NCBI GenBank assembly: GCA_964349515.1
Contig: CAYGHG010000013.1
Span: 1-34,389 of the forward strand
Direction of reading: 5' to 3'
DNA from: CAYGHG01 sp964349515
Lineage (GTDB): Bacteria > Oederibacteriota > PGYV01 > CAYGHG01
Length of the DNA stretch: 34,389 nucleotides
Shown here: piece after piece, positions 6,689 to 14,933 of the stretch
Layout: each line of letters opens with the position of its first letter
How positions within the stretch are numbered: position 1 is the stretch's first letter
The notes under the pieces: model-generated
Databases searched by the model: none
Told to the model about the DNA's origin: nothing
The model's input: the letters and a program-made list of their open reading frames with translations, nothing else
Program-made: the position numbers and the translations under genes

Positions 6689-6730
6689 ATTATGCCAGAC
6701 TTTGCGCAAAAGTCAAGACTTTTGCGCAAA
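6689..6730 (-). promoter_or_regulatory. Palindrome-embedded, apparently leaderless promoter of the DUF4143 ATPase
   Basis: TTTGCGCAAAAGTC (6701-6714), two bases, then its exact reverse complement (6717-6730): a perfect 14-bp inverted repeat. It contains two copies of the self-palindromic TTTGCGCAAA flanking AGTC/GACT. On the minus strand the centre is TTGACT (6716-6711), a good -35, followed by a 16-base spacer and CATAAT (6694-6689). The predicted start falls on the A of ATG 6682. A factor bound to the palindrome would cover the -35 box. Confidence 0.65.
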
Positions 6731-7006
6731 CATCTGCATTTTAGTCGTTTCTATCATTTTTGCCTTATAAATAAAGCATAAGAACTCGACCAGAAGTGTT
6801 TCCCGGAGCAAAAAACTCATATTTATCACGATATTTAGCCTCTCCCTCCGGGATAGAGCCGCATGATGGCATGTTTAAAACATAAAACTACGCCCCCTCA
6901 CCTAACCTCTACCCCTCAAAGGGGGTACTAAAAAGAGTCCCCTTTTAAAGGTTGAGCGGAATCATATTACACACTAATGTGAACAGTATCAGCGGCAAAG
7001 TTACTG
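6731..7006. other. Gene-free stretch with degraded repeats
   Basis: No ORF with a start site and no RNA gene is apparent. It includes a CCCCTCAAAGGGG-type partial palindrome (6911-6926) and a CCCCTTTTAAAGG stretch (6940-6952), which look like decayed members of the C-rich/G-rich dispersed element seen after the SDR gene. The remainder is AT-rich and unremarkable. Confidence 0.5.
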
Positions 7007-7034
7007 TTGACTGAGTTAAAAACACGGGTATAAT
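7007..7034 (+). promoter_or_regulatory. Promoter of the DUF2442/DUF4160 pair
   Basis: TTGACT (7007-7012), a 16-base spacer and a perfect TATAAT (7029-7034). The start would be about 20 bp before the DUF2442 ATG, with the AGGAGG SD in between. Confidence 0.75.
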
Positions 7035-7061
7035 TATTATAGTAGCAGCAGGAGGATTGAT

Positions 7062-7337
7062 ATGCACAAGATCACAAATGTTTTACCGTTGGAAAATTTT
7101 AAAATCAAAGTTACCTTCACAGACGGCGCAGAAGGTGTTGTTGACCTTTCAGAGCTTAAAGGAAAAGGAATATTTTCAGCCTGGAACGACGAGGCTGTTT
7201 TCAATGCTGTTTCTGTCAATAATGAAAGTCATACTGTTTCCTGGCCGGGTGGAATAGACCTTTGCCCCGATGTACTTTATGCCGAAATAACCGGGCAAAG
7301 CATTGATACTGTCATAAAAACCGGCGCAGTGGTATAA
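7062..7337 (+). CDS. DUF2442 protein, probable antitoxin-like partner
   Basis: 91 aa, matching the compact DUF2442 pattern: a beta-rich start (NFKIKVTFTDGAEGVVDLSEL), F-x-x-W/F-D-E-A-V-F, and a C-terminal TVSWPGGIDLCPDVLY segment typical of the family. It has a strong SD (AGGAGG) 6 bases before ATG 7062. It precedes the DUF4160 gene by 6 bp, an arrangement seen in many genomes and usually regarded as a toxin-antitoxin-like pair; direct functional evidence is limited. The family call is good; the role is inferred. Confidence 0.85.
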   Translation: MHKITNVLPLENFKIKVTFTDGAEGVVDLSELKGKGIFSAWNDEAVFNAVSVNNESHTVSWPGGIDLCPDVLYAEITGQSIDTVIKTGAVV

Positions 7338-7343
7338 CACACA

Positions 7344-7604
7344 ATGCCTGAAATATCCCGTTTCTTCGGAATAGTCATCTATATCTACTATCGCGAGCAT
7401 CAGCCTGCTCATTTCCATGCTGTTTACGGAGAATTTGAAGCTCTAATCTCCATTGATTCATTAACAGTATTATCAGGCGGGCTGCCGCCCAGAGCACTGG
7501 GATTGGTCATTGAATGGGCAAACATGCACAAAGATGAGCTTCAAAAAGACTGGCAAAAAGCAATATCATTTGAGAAACTTGATAAAATCCAGCCATTAAT
7601 ATAA
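7344..7604 (+). CDS. DUF4160 protein, toxin-like partner of DUF2442
   Basis: 86 aa. It has the DUF4160 signature PEISRFFGIVIYIYYREH followed by QPAHFHAVYGEFEALISID, including the conserved H-x-P-x-H-F-H core, and a C-terminal helix beginning WANMHKDELQKDW. It starts 6 bp after the DUF2442 stop. No SD is visible in the gap itself, so its translation may depend on the upstream gene. It is small and soluble, with no signal or membrane segment. The biochemical activity of the family is not established. Confidence 0.87.
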   Translation: MPEISRFFGIVIYIYYREHQPAHFHAVYGEFEALISIDSLTVLSGGLPPRALGLVIEWANMHKDELQKDWQKAISFEKLDKIQPLI

Positions 7605-7688
7605 TCCCACAGAAATCACAAATTTCATCAGACTTCCATTTTTCATTTACTACTTCTGCTAATTTCGCCCGGTTGTTAATTGTTGTAC

Positions 7689-7707
7689 ATTCTCCCGCAG
7701 GGAGAAT
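7689..7707. terminator. Hairpin between convergent DUF4160 and priA
   Basis: ATTCTCCC, GCA, GGGAGAAT is a perfect 8-bp stem midway between the two converging stop codons. A second stem, AATCAG/CTGATT, lies at 7731-7750. Neither has a clear U tract. The region also contains direct repeats of AATCAGCCCT (7705, 7731) and of CTGCTRATTTCGCCC (near 7658 and 7743). This may be a bidirectional terminator or repeat debris. Confidence 0.4.
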
Positions 7708-7776
7708 CAGCCCTTCCGTCTTCCATCCCTAATCAGCCCTACTGCTGATTTCGCCCTACATAATTCTTAATTGTAT

Positions 7777-9990
7777 TTAAAGTACATTCACCGGGTCCAC
7801 CACAACCGCCACATCCCGGTCTCTTGCCGCCTTTACCTGCCTGCCTATGGCGTTTAATGTTTTTGAATTATCCGCCTTTACTATTATGCTGTAGCGGTAC
7901 CTGCCTCTTAACCTCGGCAGAGGCGCGGGCGCCGGGCCGAGCAGGCTTACTCCTTTGAATCCCTTTTGCTCTATGAAGCGCTCTATCACTTCCGACACTT
8001 TGTCCGCCTTTTGCGAGCACTCACTTTCACTTTCGTTCTGTATTATAATCTGTACTATTTTTTTAAAGGGCGGATAGCCGGCTGCGCGCCTTACTTTTTC
8101 CTGTTCATCATAGAATCCCCTGAAATTATAGTCTTTGATATATTTCACGCCGCCGCAGTCCGGGTTGTATGTCTGTATCACCACTTTTCCCGGCTTATCC
8201 CCCCTGCCTGTCCTGCCTGCGACCTGGGTCAACAGCTGAAATACCCGCTCTTCCGAGCGGAAATCAGGAAGGTTAAGCAGTGAGTCAATCCCCACAACGC
8301 CCACGAATGTAACGGAGGGGAAATCAAAACCTTTTGCTATCATCTGCGTGCCTACGAGTATGTCTATCTGCCCGTTTCTTATGGCGTCGTATGCCTCAAA
8401 ATGCTTTTTATCAGCGCGCATCGTATCCATGTCCACCCGCATGAGTTTCTTGTCCGGGAAGAATTTTGAAATCACATCCTCTATTCTCTGCGTGCCCACT
8501 CCTTTGTATTTCAAAGGTTTTTTGCACGAGGGGCAGAATACCTCCGGCTGCACCGAGTAATCGCAGTAATGGCATTTTAATTCCCCGCCTGCCTTGTGAT
8601 ACACGAGAGGTATGTCGCAATTTATGCATTTTGAGGTGTAGCCGCACGCGCGGCATGATATGTAGCTTGAAAACCCTCGCCTGTTGATAAAAAGAATCGC
8701 CTGCTCGCCTGCTTCAACAGCCTCGTTCATATGCCTCACCAGTTTGTCAGAGAGGAATAAATCCATATTTTTATTGCCTTCAAACCTCAAGTCGCATATC
8801 ACTATCTCCGGCATCGGCCGCTTCAGCACTCTTTGCGCCATCTCAAGGAGCCTGTACTTTCCCGACTTTGCGTTCATCCAGGATTCAAGCGACGGTGTCG
8901 CGCTGCCGAGGACTACTGCCGCACCCTCAAGCGAGGCGCGGTAAACGGCGGTGTCGCGCGCGCTGTACCGAGGGTCATTTTCCTGTTTATATGAGGAGTC
9001 AAACTCCTCGTCAACTATTATCAGGCCTGTTTTTTCAAAGGGTGCGAATACCGCGGAGCGCGTCCCCACCACCACATCCACGTCAGAGCGCCGCATCCGC
9101 TCCCACTCATGCGAGCGCTCGCCATCCTTTAACCCGCTGTGAAATATTGCCACCCTGTCTTTGAAAATCTCCCTGAAACGGTAAGCCGCCTGGGGTGTAA
9201 GAAATATTTCAGGCACCAGCACTATTGCCTGCCTGCCCTTTGACACGCAGTGCTGCGCGGCCCTTACATACACCTCTGTCTTGCCGGAGCCTGTAACCCC
9301 CATCAAAAGGAAAGGCGAAAAAGCAGCAGCGTCTATTGCGGAATTAATCTGCGAGAGCGCCCCCTCCTGCATTTCATTTAATTCTATTTTAAAAGCGTCT
9401 CTGTCTTCGCCGGCGTAAGGCGCGGAGGTGTCATCCCTGCCCTTCATTCTTGTTTTTTCCTCAACCTCTATTATGCCCGCCTTTTCAAGCTCCCGCATGT
9501 GCTGCCTTATTGTTTTTAACCCCGTTGCCTTTTCAGCGGATGAGAGATCTGATTTGTTGCCTCTTTTTGTCAAAAGAAATTCGCATATTTTTTTCTGCGA
9601 AGGAGTGAGGCTGTTTCCCGCGAAATCTTTGTTTATTAGGTTTATGTATGTCTTTGAGTCAGATTTTGTGAGAGCCGACAGCATAACAGCATATACAAGC
9701 CCCAAAGGCGAGAGGTAATAATCCGAAACCCATTTCCCGAGCTTCATCATTTTATTGTTAAGCACAGGCGAAGCATCCACAAGCTCTTTTACGGGCTTTA
9801 CCCTGTCAACAGGGACCGAAGCATCTATATCAGACAGCCTCGAAGACCAGCCTGTAATCACGGCTGTCACATATTTCGTGCCGAGCGGCACTATGACCCT
9901 GCAGCCCGTTTTTCCCTCAGGGTCGAAACCCGCGCTGTAGGCGAGCTCGTTTTCTATCGCGGCAAATAGTGCGGCCTTTATGTATTTCAC
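7777..9990 (-). CDS. priA: Primosomal protein N' (PriA helicase)
   Basis: 737 aa, full length. PriA is a 3'-5' DNA helicase that recognises stalled forks and starts reloading of the replicative helicase. An N-terminal 3'-DNA-binding domain (1-110) and winged helix are followed by Walker A GVTGSGKT (231-238). Helicase motifs GTRSAVFAPF and GSATPSLES come next, then a Cys-rich zinc module (CRACGY, CINCD, CHYC, CPSC) and helicase motifs V-VI (GTQMIAKGFDFP, QVAGRTGRGDKPG). Motif II reads DEEF instead of DEEH (Phe codon at 9003-9001). The ATG overlaps the stop of the upstream small gene (ATGA). It closes the long minus-strand gene run. Confidence 0.97.
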   Translation of the reverse strand: MKYIKAALFAAIENELAYSAGFDPEGKTGCRVIVPLGTKYVTAVITGWSSRLSDIDASVPVDRVKPVKELVDASPVLNNKMMKLGKWVSDYYLSPLGLVYAVMLSALTKSDSKTYINLINKDFAGNSLTPSQKKICEFLLTKRGNKSDLSSAEKATGLKTIRQHMRELEKAGIIEVEEKTRMKGRDDTSAPYAGEDRDAFKIELNEMQEGALSQINSAIDAAAFSPFLLMGVTGSGKTEVYVRAAQHCVSKGRQAIVLVPEIFLTPQAAYRFREIFKDRVAIFHSGLKDGERSHEWERMRRSDVDVVVGTRSAVFAPFEKTGLIIVDEEFDSSYKQENDPRYSARDTAVYRASLEGAAVVLGSATPSLESWMNAKSGKYRLLEMAQRVLKRPMPEIVICDLRFEGNKNMDLFLSDKLVRHMNEAVEAGEQAILFINRRGFSSYISCRACGYTSKCINCDIPLVYHKAGGELKCHYCDYSVQPEVFCPSCKKPLKYKGVGTQRIEDVISKFFPDKKLMRVDMDTMRADKKHFEAYDAIRNGQIDILVGTQMIAKGFDFPSVTFVGVVGIDSLLNLPDFRSEERVFQLLTQVAGRTGRGDKPGKVVIQTYNPDCGGVKYIKDYNFRGFYDEQEKVRRAAGYPPFKKIVQIIIQNESESECSQKADKVSEVIERFIEQKGFKGVSLLGPAPAPLPRLRGRYRYSIIVKADNSKTLNAIGRQVKAARDRDVAVVVDPVNVL

Positions 9991-10646
9991 GCCCCGCCCG
10001 CCTCTGAGTACGTCAGCGGGTCAAAAACTACGGGGTTTATTTTTTTGCATTTGAAATCCCTTATCTCCAGCGACTGCATAATCCCCGGCATCATGATTAC
10101 ATTATCCCCCGCCCCCGCGTTGTAGGGCGGCGCTGAAACCGTTATCTTTGAAACTGTCCCGCGCCTTGAGAGTTCGGTGACCGAGGCGTTAATGTGTATT
10201 CCATGCGGTTTTTTTACCACCGTATATACGCTGACATTGAATTTTTTGCCTTGTATTTTCTCATCAGGCAGTTTTATCTCGGTGCCCTTTTTTTCGCCGT
10301 TGTTTATAAAAAGCCTGTCCGTAAAAAACACCGCCATAGGCTCGTCCTTTGCATAAAACTTCACCCCGCCGCCGTGTATCAGATAAACCCCGCGGCCGCT
10401 TATTATCATTTTCTCGGCAGCCTCCCCCTCCCCAAACTGCGCGAAATAGTTCTCACCGCTTTTTTTTACAAATGCGGTTTCAGCAGCCGTATATCCCTGC
10501 TCCTGCCTTTCTATGAGCGCGGTAAAACTGCACGACGCGCAGGAGGTCTTTATCAGGGAGGCCTGCGCCATTTTTTTCATCTCATCTTTGCCGCCCCCGC
10601 ATCCGGCGCAAAAAACCAGTATTGCAAGAACCGCCTTTAATGCCAT
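9987..10646 (-). CDS. Small putative lipoprotein of unknown family, possibly LolA-like
   Basis: 219 aa. A short hydrophobic N-terminus ends in CAGC16, a rough lipobox with Cys at the -3 position. The rest is soluble and beta-rich: a strand pattern around SFTALIERQEQG, then YFAQFGEGEAAEKMIISGRGVYLIHGGG and further strands. This resembles the half-barrel of LolA/outer-membrane lipoprotein-sorting proteins, but I see no diagnostic motif. A second CxxC-like pair (SCASC, about residues 35-39) could be a redox or metal site. The ATG overlaps the preceding gene by 10 bp and its stop overlaps priA (ATGA). It may be a signal-anchored rather than lipidated protein. Confidence 0.55.
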   Translation of the reverse strand: MALKAVLAILVFCAGCGGGKDEMKKMAQASLIKTSCASCSFTALIERQEQGYTAAETAFVKKSGENYFAQFGEGEAAEKMIISGRGVYLIHGGGVKFYAKDEPMAVFFTDRLFINNGEKKGTEIKLPDEKIQGKKFNVSVYTVVKKPHGIHINASVTELSRRGTVSKITVSAPPYNAGAGDNVIMMPGIMQSLEIRDFKCKKINPVVFDPLTYSEAGGA

Positions 10647-11599
10647 CTCTTACCCTCAAACTCATTGCCGGCCGCAAACCCTCCCTTTATTTCGGTTATG
10701 TAGTTATACGCGGCATGCTCTATCTCTCTTGAATAAAAAGCAATAATATAGATATAAACAGGGAAGTTAAAACCCATAAAAAGTGAAAAGAGGCGGACAT
10801 ATTCCGGAACATAGGCGTTAACCCTCGCGCCGGTCATAAAAGCCATTACAACCATAAAAATCACCCAAATCACTGTCAGATTTCTGTATGCGTATATCCC
10901 CAGATGCCGCCCCGGTATTCTGACCAGAAGAAAAAAAGTAACCATGGGGAAATAGTAAATAAAGGAAAAGGGCTCAAAATAAAAAAGCCTTATAAATGTG
11001 TTGAAGGGCTCGGTGAGAGAGGCTTTATACCAGCCGCCTCCCGTTATGACCGCGTGCTCTTTAATCATCTCAAGCTGTTCTTTTCCCATGTTTTTCTTTT
11101 CCAGAAAGTAGTAGAGTGTGCCCGCGATTTTTGTAACCGCCCTTTTCTCGGGTATAAAACTGCGGCCGAGCAGCGCAGGCGCTATATGTTTTTCAAGAAT
11201 TTCAATATCAGCGTAATCAAATGCGGCAAGCGCGCCGGGACTGAAACTCAGGGCAGCCTTTTTCAGGGCGGGCGCTGCTATAATGTAAACAAATTTCCCC
11301 TCCATGCCCCCTGTTTTTTCAGCCAGCAGAAAATCCGCCGTTCTCCGGATATCAAAATCACCCTTGCCTTTGTGTATGTGCAGGAAAACCGTAATGCCGT
11401 GCATTTTTTCAAGCCCGTTAAGAAAGTGCGGCAGATAGTTGCGCTCCCCCTGCTGCCCAAAAGGGTAAGTGTAGTTGTCAGGCGCATTGATTATCTCCCA
11501 CGGATGGCAAAGAGAACCAAACAGCAGAATAAACAGGCTGAGAAACACAGCCTTTTTAAGCCCGCCGTGGTTTTTTTGCGCTGCAGTCCGTACCGACAT
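10637..11599 (-). CDS. Membrane protein with TPM-like extracytoplasmic domain
   Basis: 320 aa. Residues 17-32 form a signal/TM segment. An extracytoplasmic alpha/beta domain (about 40-170: GITVFLHIHKG, GKFVYIIAAP, the helix after FDYADIEILEKHIAPALLG) resembles TPM-phosphatase-type domains in layout. Three C-terminal TM segments follow (about 211-227, 239-256, 268-289), and the tail is polar. ATG 11599 is preferred over the in-frame ATG at 11623 because the SD AAGGAGAGG lies between them. TPM proteins act in photosystem repair or as uncharacterised envelope proteins; no specific function can be given here. It overlaps the downstream putative lipoprotein gene, suggesting a joint envelope role. 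Confidence 0.55.
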   Translation of the reverse strand: MSVRTAAQKNHGGLKKAVFLSLFILLFGSLCHPWEIINAPDNYTYPFGQQGERNYLPHFLNGLEKMHGITVFLHIHKGKGDFDIRRTADFLLAEKTGGMEGKFVYIIAAPALKKAALSFSPGALAAFDYADIEILEKHIAPALLGRSFIPEKRAVTKIAGTLYYFLEKKNMGKEQLEMIKEHAVITGGGWYKASLTEPFNTFIRLFYFEPFSFIYYFPMVTFFLLVRIPGRHLGIYAYRNLTVIWVIFMVVMAFMTGARVNAYVPEYVRLFSLFMGFNFPVYIYIIAFYSREIEHAAYNYITEIKGGFAAGNEFEGKRWH

Positions 11600-11629
11600 A
11601 TAAACGCCTCTCCTTAAAATCACCTGTTT

Positions 11630-12370
11630 TTATAAACCGTTTTTGTAATACACTATAAGCAGCGGGGCGAGCTGGGGGGAATCCGTGTTTTCAGATGTTA
11701 TGAAATAGGCATAAGCATCTGTTGACGTTTCATCGGTGCCTTTGAGCAAAACACCGTTATTGCTCTCCGCCTGGTTCAGCGAAGTGCCGTTTCTGATCCA
11801 TCTCTGCACAAGCGCGGTGTCAAGATTCAGCGTAAGATATCTTGTCACTGAATTCTGGGAAATATAGGCGGAATTACTGACAGGCGAAGACAGATCCCCT
11901 CCGGCCGTGCTCCACGGGCCGTTCCACCTGGGGTCATACGAATTTCCCGCAGAAACACCGCACCCCGCAGTAACAGACTCCCACAGGTTGCTTATGTCAT
12001 AAGCAGTCACGGTTACTCCCCGGGAAGTTGCTCCCTGAATAGACAGTTTTAATTCGGCTTTTACAACCTCCGCTCCGGCAGGCAGGGATGACAAATCAAA
12101 CTTCACCACACTCCTGTACCGGGTGGCTGCGGAGCGGCCGACATACATCTCAGTGCAGGTATTATATGAAATATCCGTCCCCACTGATGAAAGCCCGGCG
12201 TCAGCAGTAAACACATATGAACTGTTCGGGAAAATCCCGTTCTGAAATTTTGCTTCATAAATGAATTCCTGATTGTACTCAGGAGCAGCCGGCGCCTGGC
12301 TGCAGGAAGAACTAAAAACAGACAAAAACAAAACCAAAACAAACAGGCAAAACTTTACTGTCATTTTCAT
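11630..12370 (-). CDS. DNRLRE-domain lipoprotein
   Basis: 246 aa. A signal peptide ends in a lipobox-like VFSSS-C23. The mature part is one beta-sandwich with the DNRLRE-type pattern: Y-V-G-R-S-A-A-T-R-Y-R-S, then VVKFDLSSLPAGAEVVKAELKL, and a C-terminal LNLDTALVQRWIRNGT...GVLLKG segment followed by PLLIVYY. Such domains occur on secreted surface and polysaccharide-associated proteins. ATG 12370 follows GGAGGG closely; ATG 12364 two codons on is an equally possible start. The upstream gap (12371-12451) includes a weak hairpin and could hold a separate promoter. Confidence 0.75.
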   Translation of the reverse strand: MKMTVKFCLFVLVLFLSVFSSSCSQAPAAPEYNQEFIYEAKFQNGIFPNSSYVFTADAGLSSVGTDISYNTCTEMYVGRSAATRYRSVVKFDLSSLPAGAEVVKAELKLSIQGATSRGVTVTAYDISNLWESVTAGCGVSAGNSYDPRWNGPWSTAGGDLSSPVSNSAYISQNSVTRYLTLNLDTALVQRWIRNGTSLNQAESNNGVLLKGTDETSTDAYAYFITSENTDSPQLAPLLIVYYKNGL

Positions 12371-12441
12371 GAAACCCTCCGTTTTTTTGAGTTTATACCC
12401 CGGCAATCAATCCCGCTCTTAGTTGTGAACCCGGCCCTTAA

Positions 12442-12458
12442 AACTTGTTTTTCAAGTT
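12442..12458 (-). terminator. Weak hairpin at the end of the TolB-like gene
   Basis: On the minus strand AACTTG, AAAAA, CAAGTT followed by TTAAGG overlaps the stop codon of the propeller lipoprotein. The stem is only 6 bp and AT-rich, with a short T run, so at best it is a partial terminator. Confidence 0.3.
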
Positions 12459-13354
12459 ATTGAAACATAAAGAAGCGCAGTGCCGCCCGCAGGCATATCA
12501 GTCAGTTTATTTAACCCTGTGCCGTCCGGGCTTATTGAATATATGTCAGTCGTTGTGTCTGCCGGTAAATACCTGTCAAATACTATCACGTTTGACCTCC
12601 AAAGCCACCTTAAAACAAAGGACTCGGCGCTGTTTTCATATATCATACCGTCACCGGTGCCGTCGGCATTCATAACCCTGATTTGATAAACCGAACTGTC
12701 CGTATTATGAAGAATATAGGCTATTTTGCTTCCGTCAGGCGACCAGTCAGCGCTGTAAACAAAACCGTCTGTGATGTCCGGCCCGAGCGAAACTATCCCC
12801 GTCCCGTCTGCATTCATTGTTTTTATATTGTTGTTTTCCAGATACAGTATTTTACCGCCGTTTGCGGAAATCACCGGCATGTATTCGTACTGCGACCCCG
12901 TGACTGTAAGATTTATGTCGGAAGAAGCTGACAGGCTTGTTTTAAATATTTCACTGCTTAAATTAAAGACCGCCGTCATGCCGCTTTTGCAGGTTGAAAC
13001 CTCCTGATAACCGGAGGTAAACCCCGGTTTCTCGGCCGCCGCAAAAGTCACCGCGTCCATCTCATAAAGCTTGTTCTCGCCGCCTCTTGTATAGTAAACT
13101 TTGCCGGAGTCCGTAACTTTTCCGGCCAGATAAATAACCCCTGTCCCGTAGGCTGCTATGGTATTGCCTGTGCCGTCGTAATTCATGCAGGCGATATCCC
13201 TGCTGCCCGTGCCTTCATCGCTTACATAAAAGAACCTTTCTTTAACCGTATCCGCGGGAAGATCAGGTTCTGCCGGTGATGTCGCGGTGCAGCCTGCAAA
13301 GAACATAAAAGCAAAAACAGCCAAGACAGCAAAAGTAAACGCCGTTTTTTTCAT
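12452..13354 (-). CDS. TolB-like (PD40) beta-propeller lipoprotein
   Basis: 300 aa. The signal peptide ends in FAGC22, and the next residues (TATSPAEPDLPADT) form a lipoprotein tether. The mature part shows repeated PD40/TolB-type blades: FYVSDEGTGSRDIACMNYDG, MPVISANGGKILYLENNNIKTMNADGTG, SADWSPDGSKIAYILHN...IRVMNADGTG and IYSISPDGTG. The N/D-ADGTG motif recurs three or four times. It is likely an envelope-anchored propeller; no Tol-Pal genes are nearby, so a TolB role is not implied. It has a strong SD (AGGAGG) and sits 32 bp after the DUF116 gene. Confidence 0.8.
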   Translation of the reverse strand: MKKTAFTFAVLAVFAFMFFAGCTATSPAEPDLPADTVKERFFYVSDEGTGSRDIACMNYDGTGNTIAAYGTGVIYLAGKVTDSGKVYYTRGGENKLYEMDAVTFAAAEKPGFTSGYQEVSTCKSGMTAVFNLSSEIFKTSLSASSDINLTVTGSQYEYMPVISANGGKILYLENNNIKTMNADGTGIVSLGPDITDGFVYSADWSPDGSKIAYILHNTDSSVYQIRVMNADGTGDGMIYENSAESFVLRWLWRSNVIVFDRYLPADTTTDIYSISPDGTGLNKLTDMPAGGTALLYVSIT

Positions 13355-13386
13355 AAAAAACCTCCTGATAATATTTTTAACACTGC

Positions 13387-14181
13387 TTATGCTTTTAAAA
13401 GAAATTTTACAGCCTCTTCAAAATAGACAAGGTCTATAGTCGTGTTTTTGCACGGGCCCTCGGGCCTTGCGTTCGGAATCCCTATGACCGTCAGATGATG
13501 CGGCACGTCAGACATACCGGCCACCAGGTCGCGCTCGCAGGCAACCCCTATTATCGCGTCCGGTTTCATTTTTTTTACCATTTCCCTGGCAGAACTGCCT
13601 CCGGTCGCGGTAAACGCGGTAACTCCGTAGCGGCCGCAGATTTCCATGACAGCCTCCCTCGTCACCCTGTCAAGGCAGCGCGGAAGCAGGACAAGAAGTT
13701 TTTCCGCTTTAAACTTTTTGCGGGTCGCGTAAACAAGGGCGTTGTTGACTTTGACAAGCGAATGCCCCAGCCTGTCTTTTGATATTTTGAACATTGAGCC
13801 GATTTTATAAACCACGGGGTAGATCCACTCTATATGGAGCCCTGTCTTGCGCCTCAGAAGAAGGAAATTAATATTGAAAGCAAGCGTGAGCAGCAGCAAA
13901 AGCGACCAAAAATATACCGCCGCAGAGGCAATTATTACGAGCCACATTACTATCTGGTCAAAATAGGGGTTTATTTCATAAAGCCGCGGGGCGATCAGGT
14001 AATAGATAAAACCTGCGGCAAGAGTAAGGAAGGCCAGCGCTCCGAAATAAACGCCGAGAAAAAGCCTTTTACCCTCGCGTATTTCCTTTTCATAGCCCGA
14101 GAGGTCGCCCACCCATTCGGCCCACTCGTCGCCTAAGTTCCTGTCCGCTGTTTTTTTTGTTTCTACCTCTTTTTCGTGCAT
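13387..14181 (-). CDS. DUF116 membrane protein
   Basis: 264 aa. A polar, charged N-terminus is followed by TM segments at about 39-62 and 76-108, then a cytoplasmic DUF116 domain. The domain has PRCLDR, MEICGRYG, TGGSSAREM, GVACERDL and GIPNARPEGPCKNTTID; the four cysteines are spaced as in the family and may bind a metal or cluster. The function of DUF116 is unknown. The start overlaps the end of pgeF, so it belongs to the same operon tail as the amidase and pgeF. Confidence 0.85.
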   Translation of the reverse strand: MHEKEVETKKTADRNLGDEWAEWVGDLSGYEKEIREGKRLFLGVYFGALAFLTLAAGFIYYLIAPRLYEINPYFDQIVMWLVIIASAAVYFWSLLLLLTLAFNINFLLLRRKTGLHIEWIYPVVYKIGSMFKISKDRLGHSLVKVNNALVYATRKKFKAEKLLVLLPRCLDRVTREAVMEICGRYGVTAFTATGGSSAREMVKKMKPDAIIGVACERDLVAGMSDVPHHLTVIGIPNARPEGPCKNTTIDLVYFEEAVKFLLKA

Positions 14182-14933
14182 TTTTCCGCCTTGTTTATCA
14201 CAGCCGCCGAAGCGCAGCGTCCGGTTACGCCTTTGTCCCTGCGGTGCGAAAAAAATAGTTCTTCTTCACAGGAGGTGCAAAGCCGCGATACGTATATCCG
14301 GGATTTTTTTATCCCTGATGAGGCCAGCGTATTTTTGACCCCTTTTTTAAGGTCCATGAATATCTTTGCGCCGCGCCTTATGAATATGTTACTAAATTCA
14401 GGCGTTCTTTTCAAACTATTATAAAGCTCTTCCCCCACTTCATAGCAGCATACGCCTATCGCGGGGGATACGGAAGCCCTGAGGCAGGAAGGAACCGACC
14501 CGTATTTTTTTTTCATGACTTCCACCGCTTCGTGCGCAATAAACCCCGCCATCCCCCTCCACCCGGCATGCACCACTGCGAAGGCGCGGTTCTTCTCATC
14601 GTAGATGATTATGCCGGCGCAGTCCGCGGTTTTAACCGCCACAGCACGGCCCGGCACATTTGTTACTGCGCCGTCCGCTTTGACGCCTGAGCGCAGTGCG
14701 GAAACCACTCTTACCCCGTGCACCTGGTTTAAAGTGATGAGGCCCGGGGCTTTAAGGTTTTTTTTGAGTATCTGAAGGTTTTCTCTGACATTTTTTTTAC
14801 TGTCGCCGGTTTGGGTTCCGAGATTGAGGCTCTTATAAGCGCCTTTACTTACCCCTTTCTGCCTTGAGGTAAAAACCGCGGTAAACCCCGGCGCTTTTCC
14901 GGGAGGAAAAGCATTTATAAAATACCGCTTCAT
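14163..14933 (-). CDS. pgeF: Peptidoglycan editing factor PgeF (multicopper-oxidase/laccase-like, YfiH family)
   Basis: 256 aa. The family signatures are present: NQVHG (H72), KTADCAGI (C105), VHAGWRGM (H122), IGVCCYEVG and FFSHRRD; His and Cys residues form the metal/active site. In E. coli the homologue removes wrongly incorporated L-Ser from UDP-MurNAc intermediates, which suits its position directly after the dcw cluster. ATG 14933 is chosen because it overlaps the amidase stop as ATGA; the frame is open upstream but there it only shadows the amidase gene. Confidence 0.92.
   Translation of the reverse strand: MKRYFINAFPPGKAPGFTAVFTSRQKGVSKGAYKSLNLGTQTGDSKKNVRENLQILKKNLKAPGLITLNQVHGVRVVSALRSGVKADGAVTNVPGRAVAVKTADCAGIIIYDEKNRAFAVVHAGWRGMAGFIAHEAVEVMKKKYGSVPSCLRASVSPAIGVCCYEVGEELYNSLKRTPEFSNIFIRRGAKIFMDLKKGVKNTLASSGIKKSRIYVSRLCTSCEEELFFSHRRDKGVTGRCASAAVINKAEKCTKKR

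Noticed and set aside
10637..11623. Start of the TPM-like gene at 11623
   Set aside because: The SD AAGGAGAGG lies inside that extension, just before ATG 11599.
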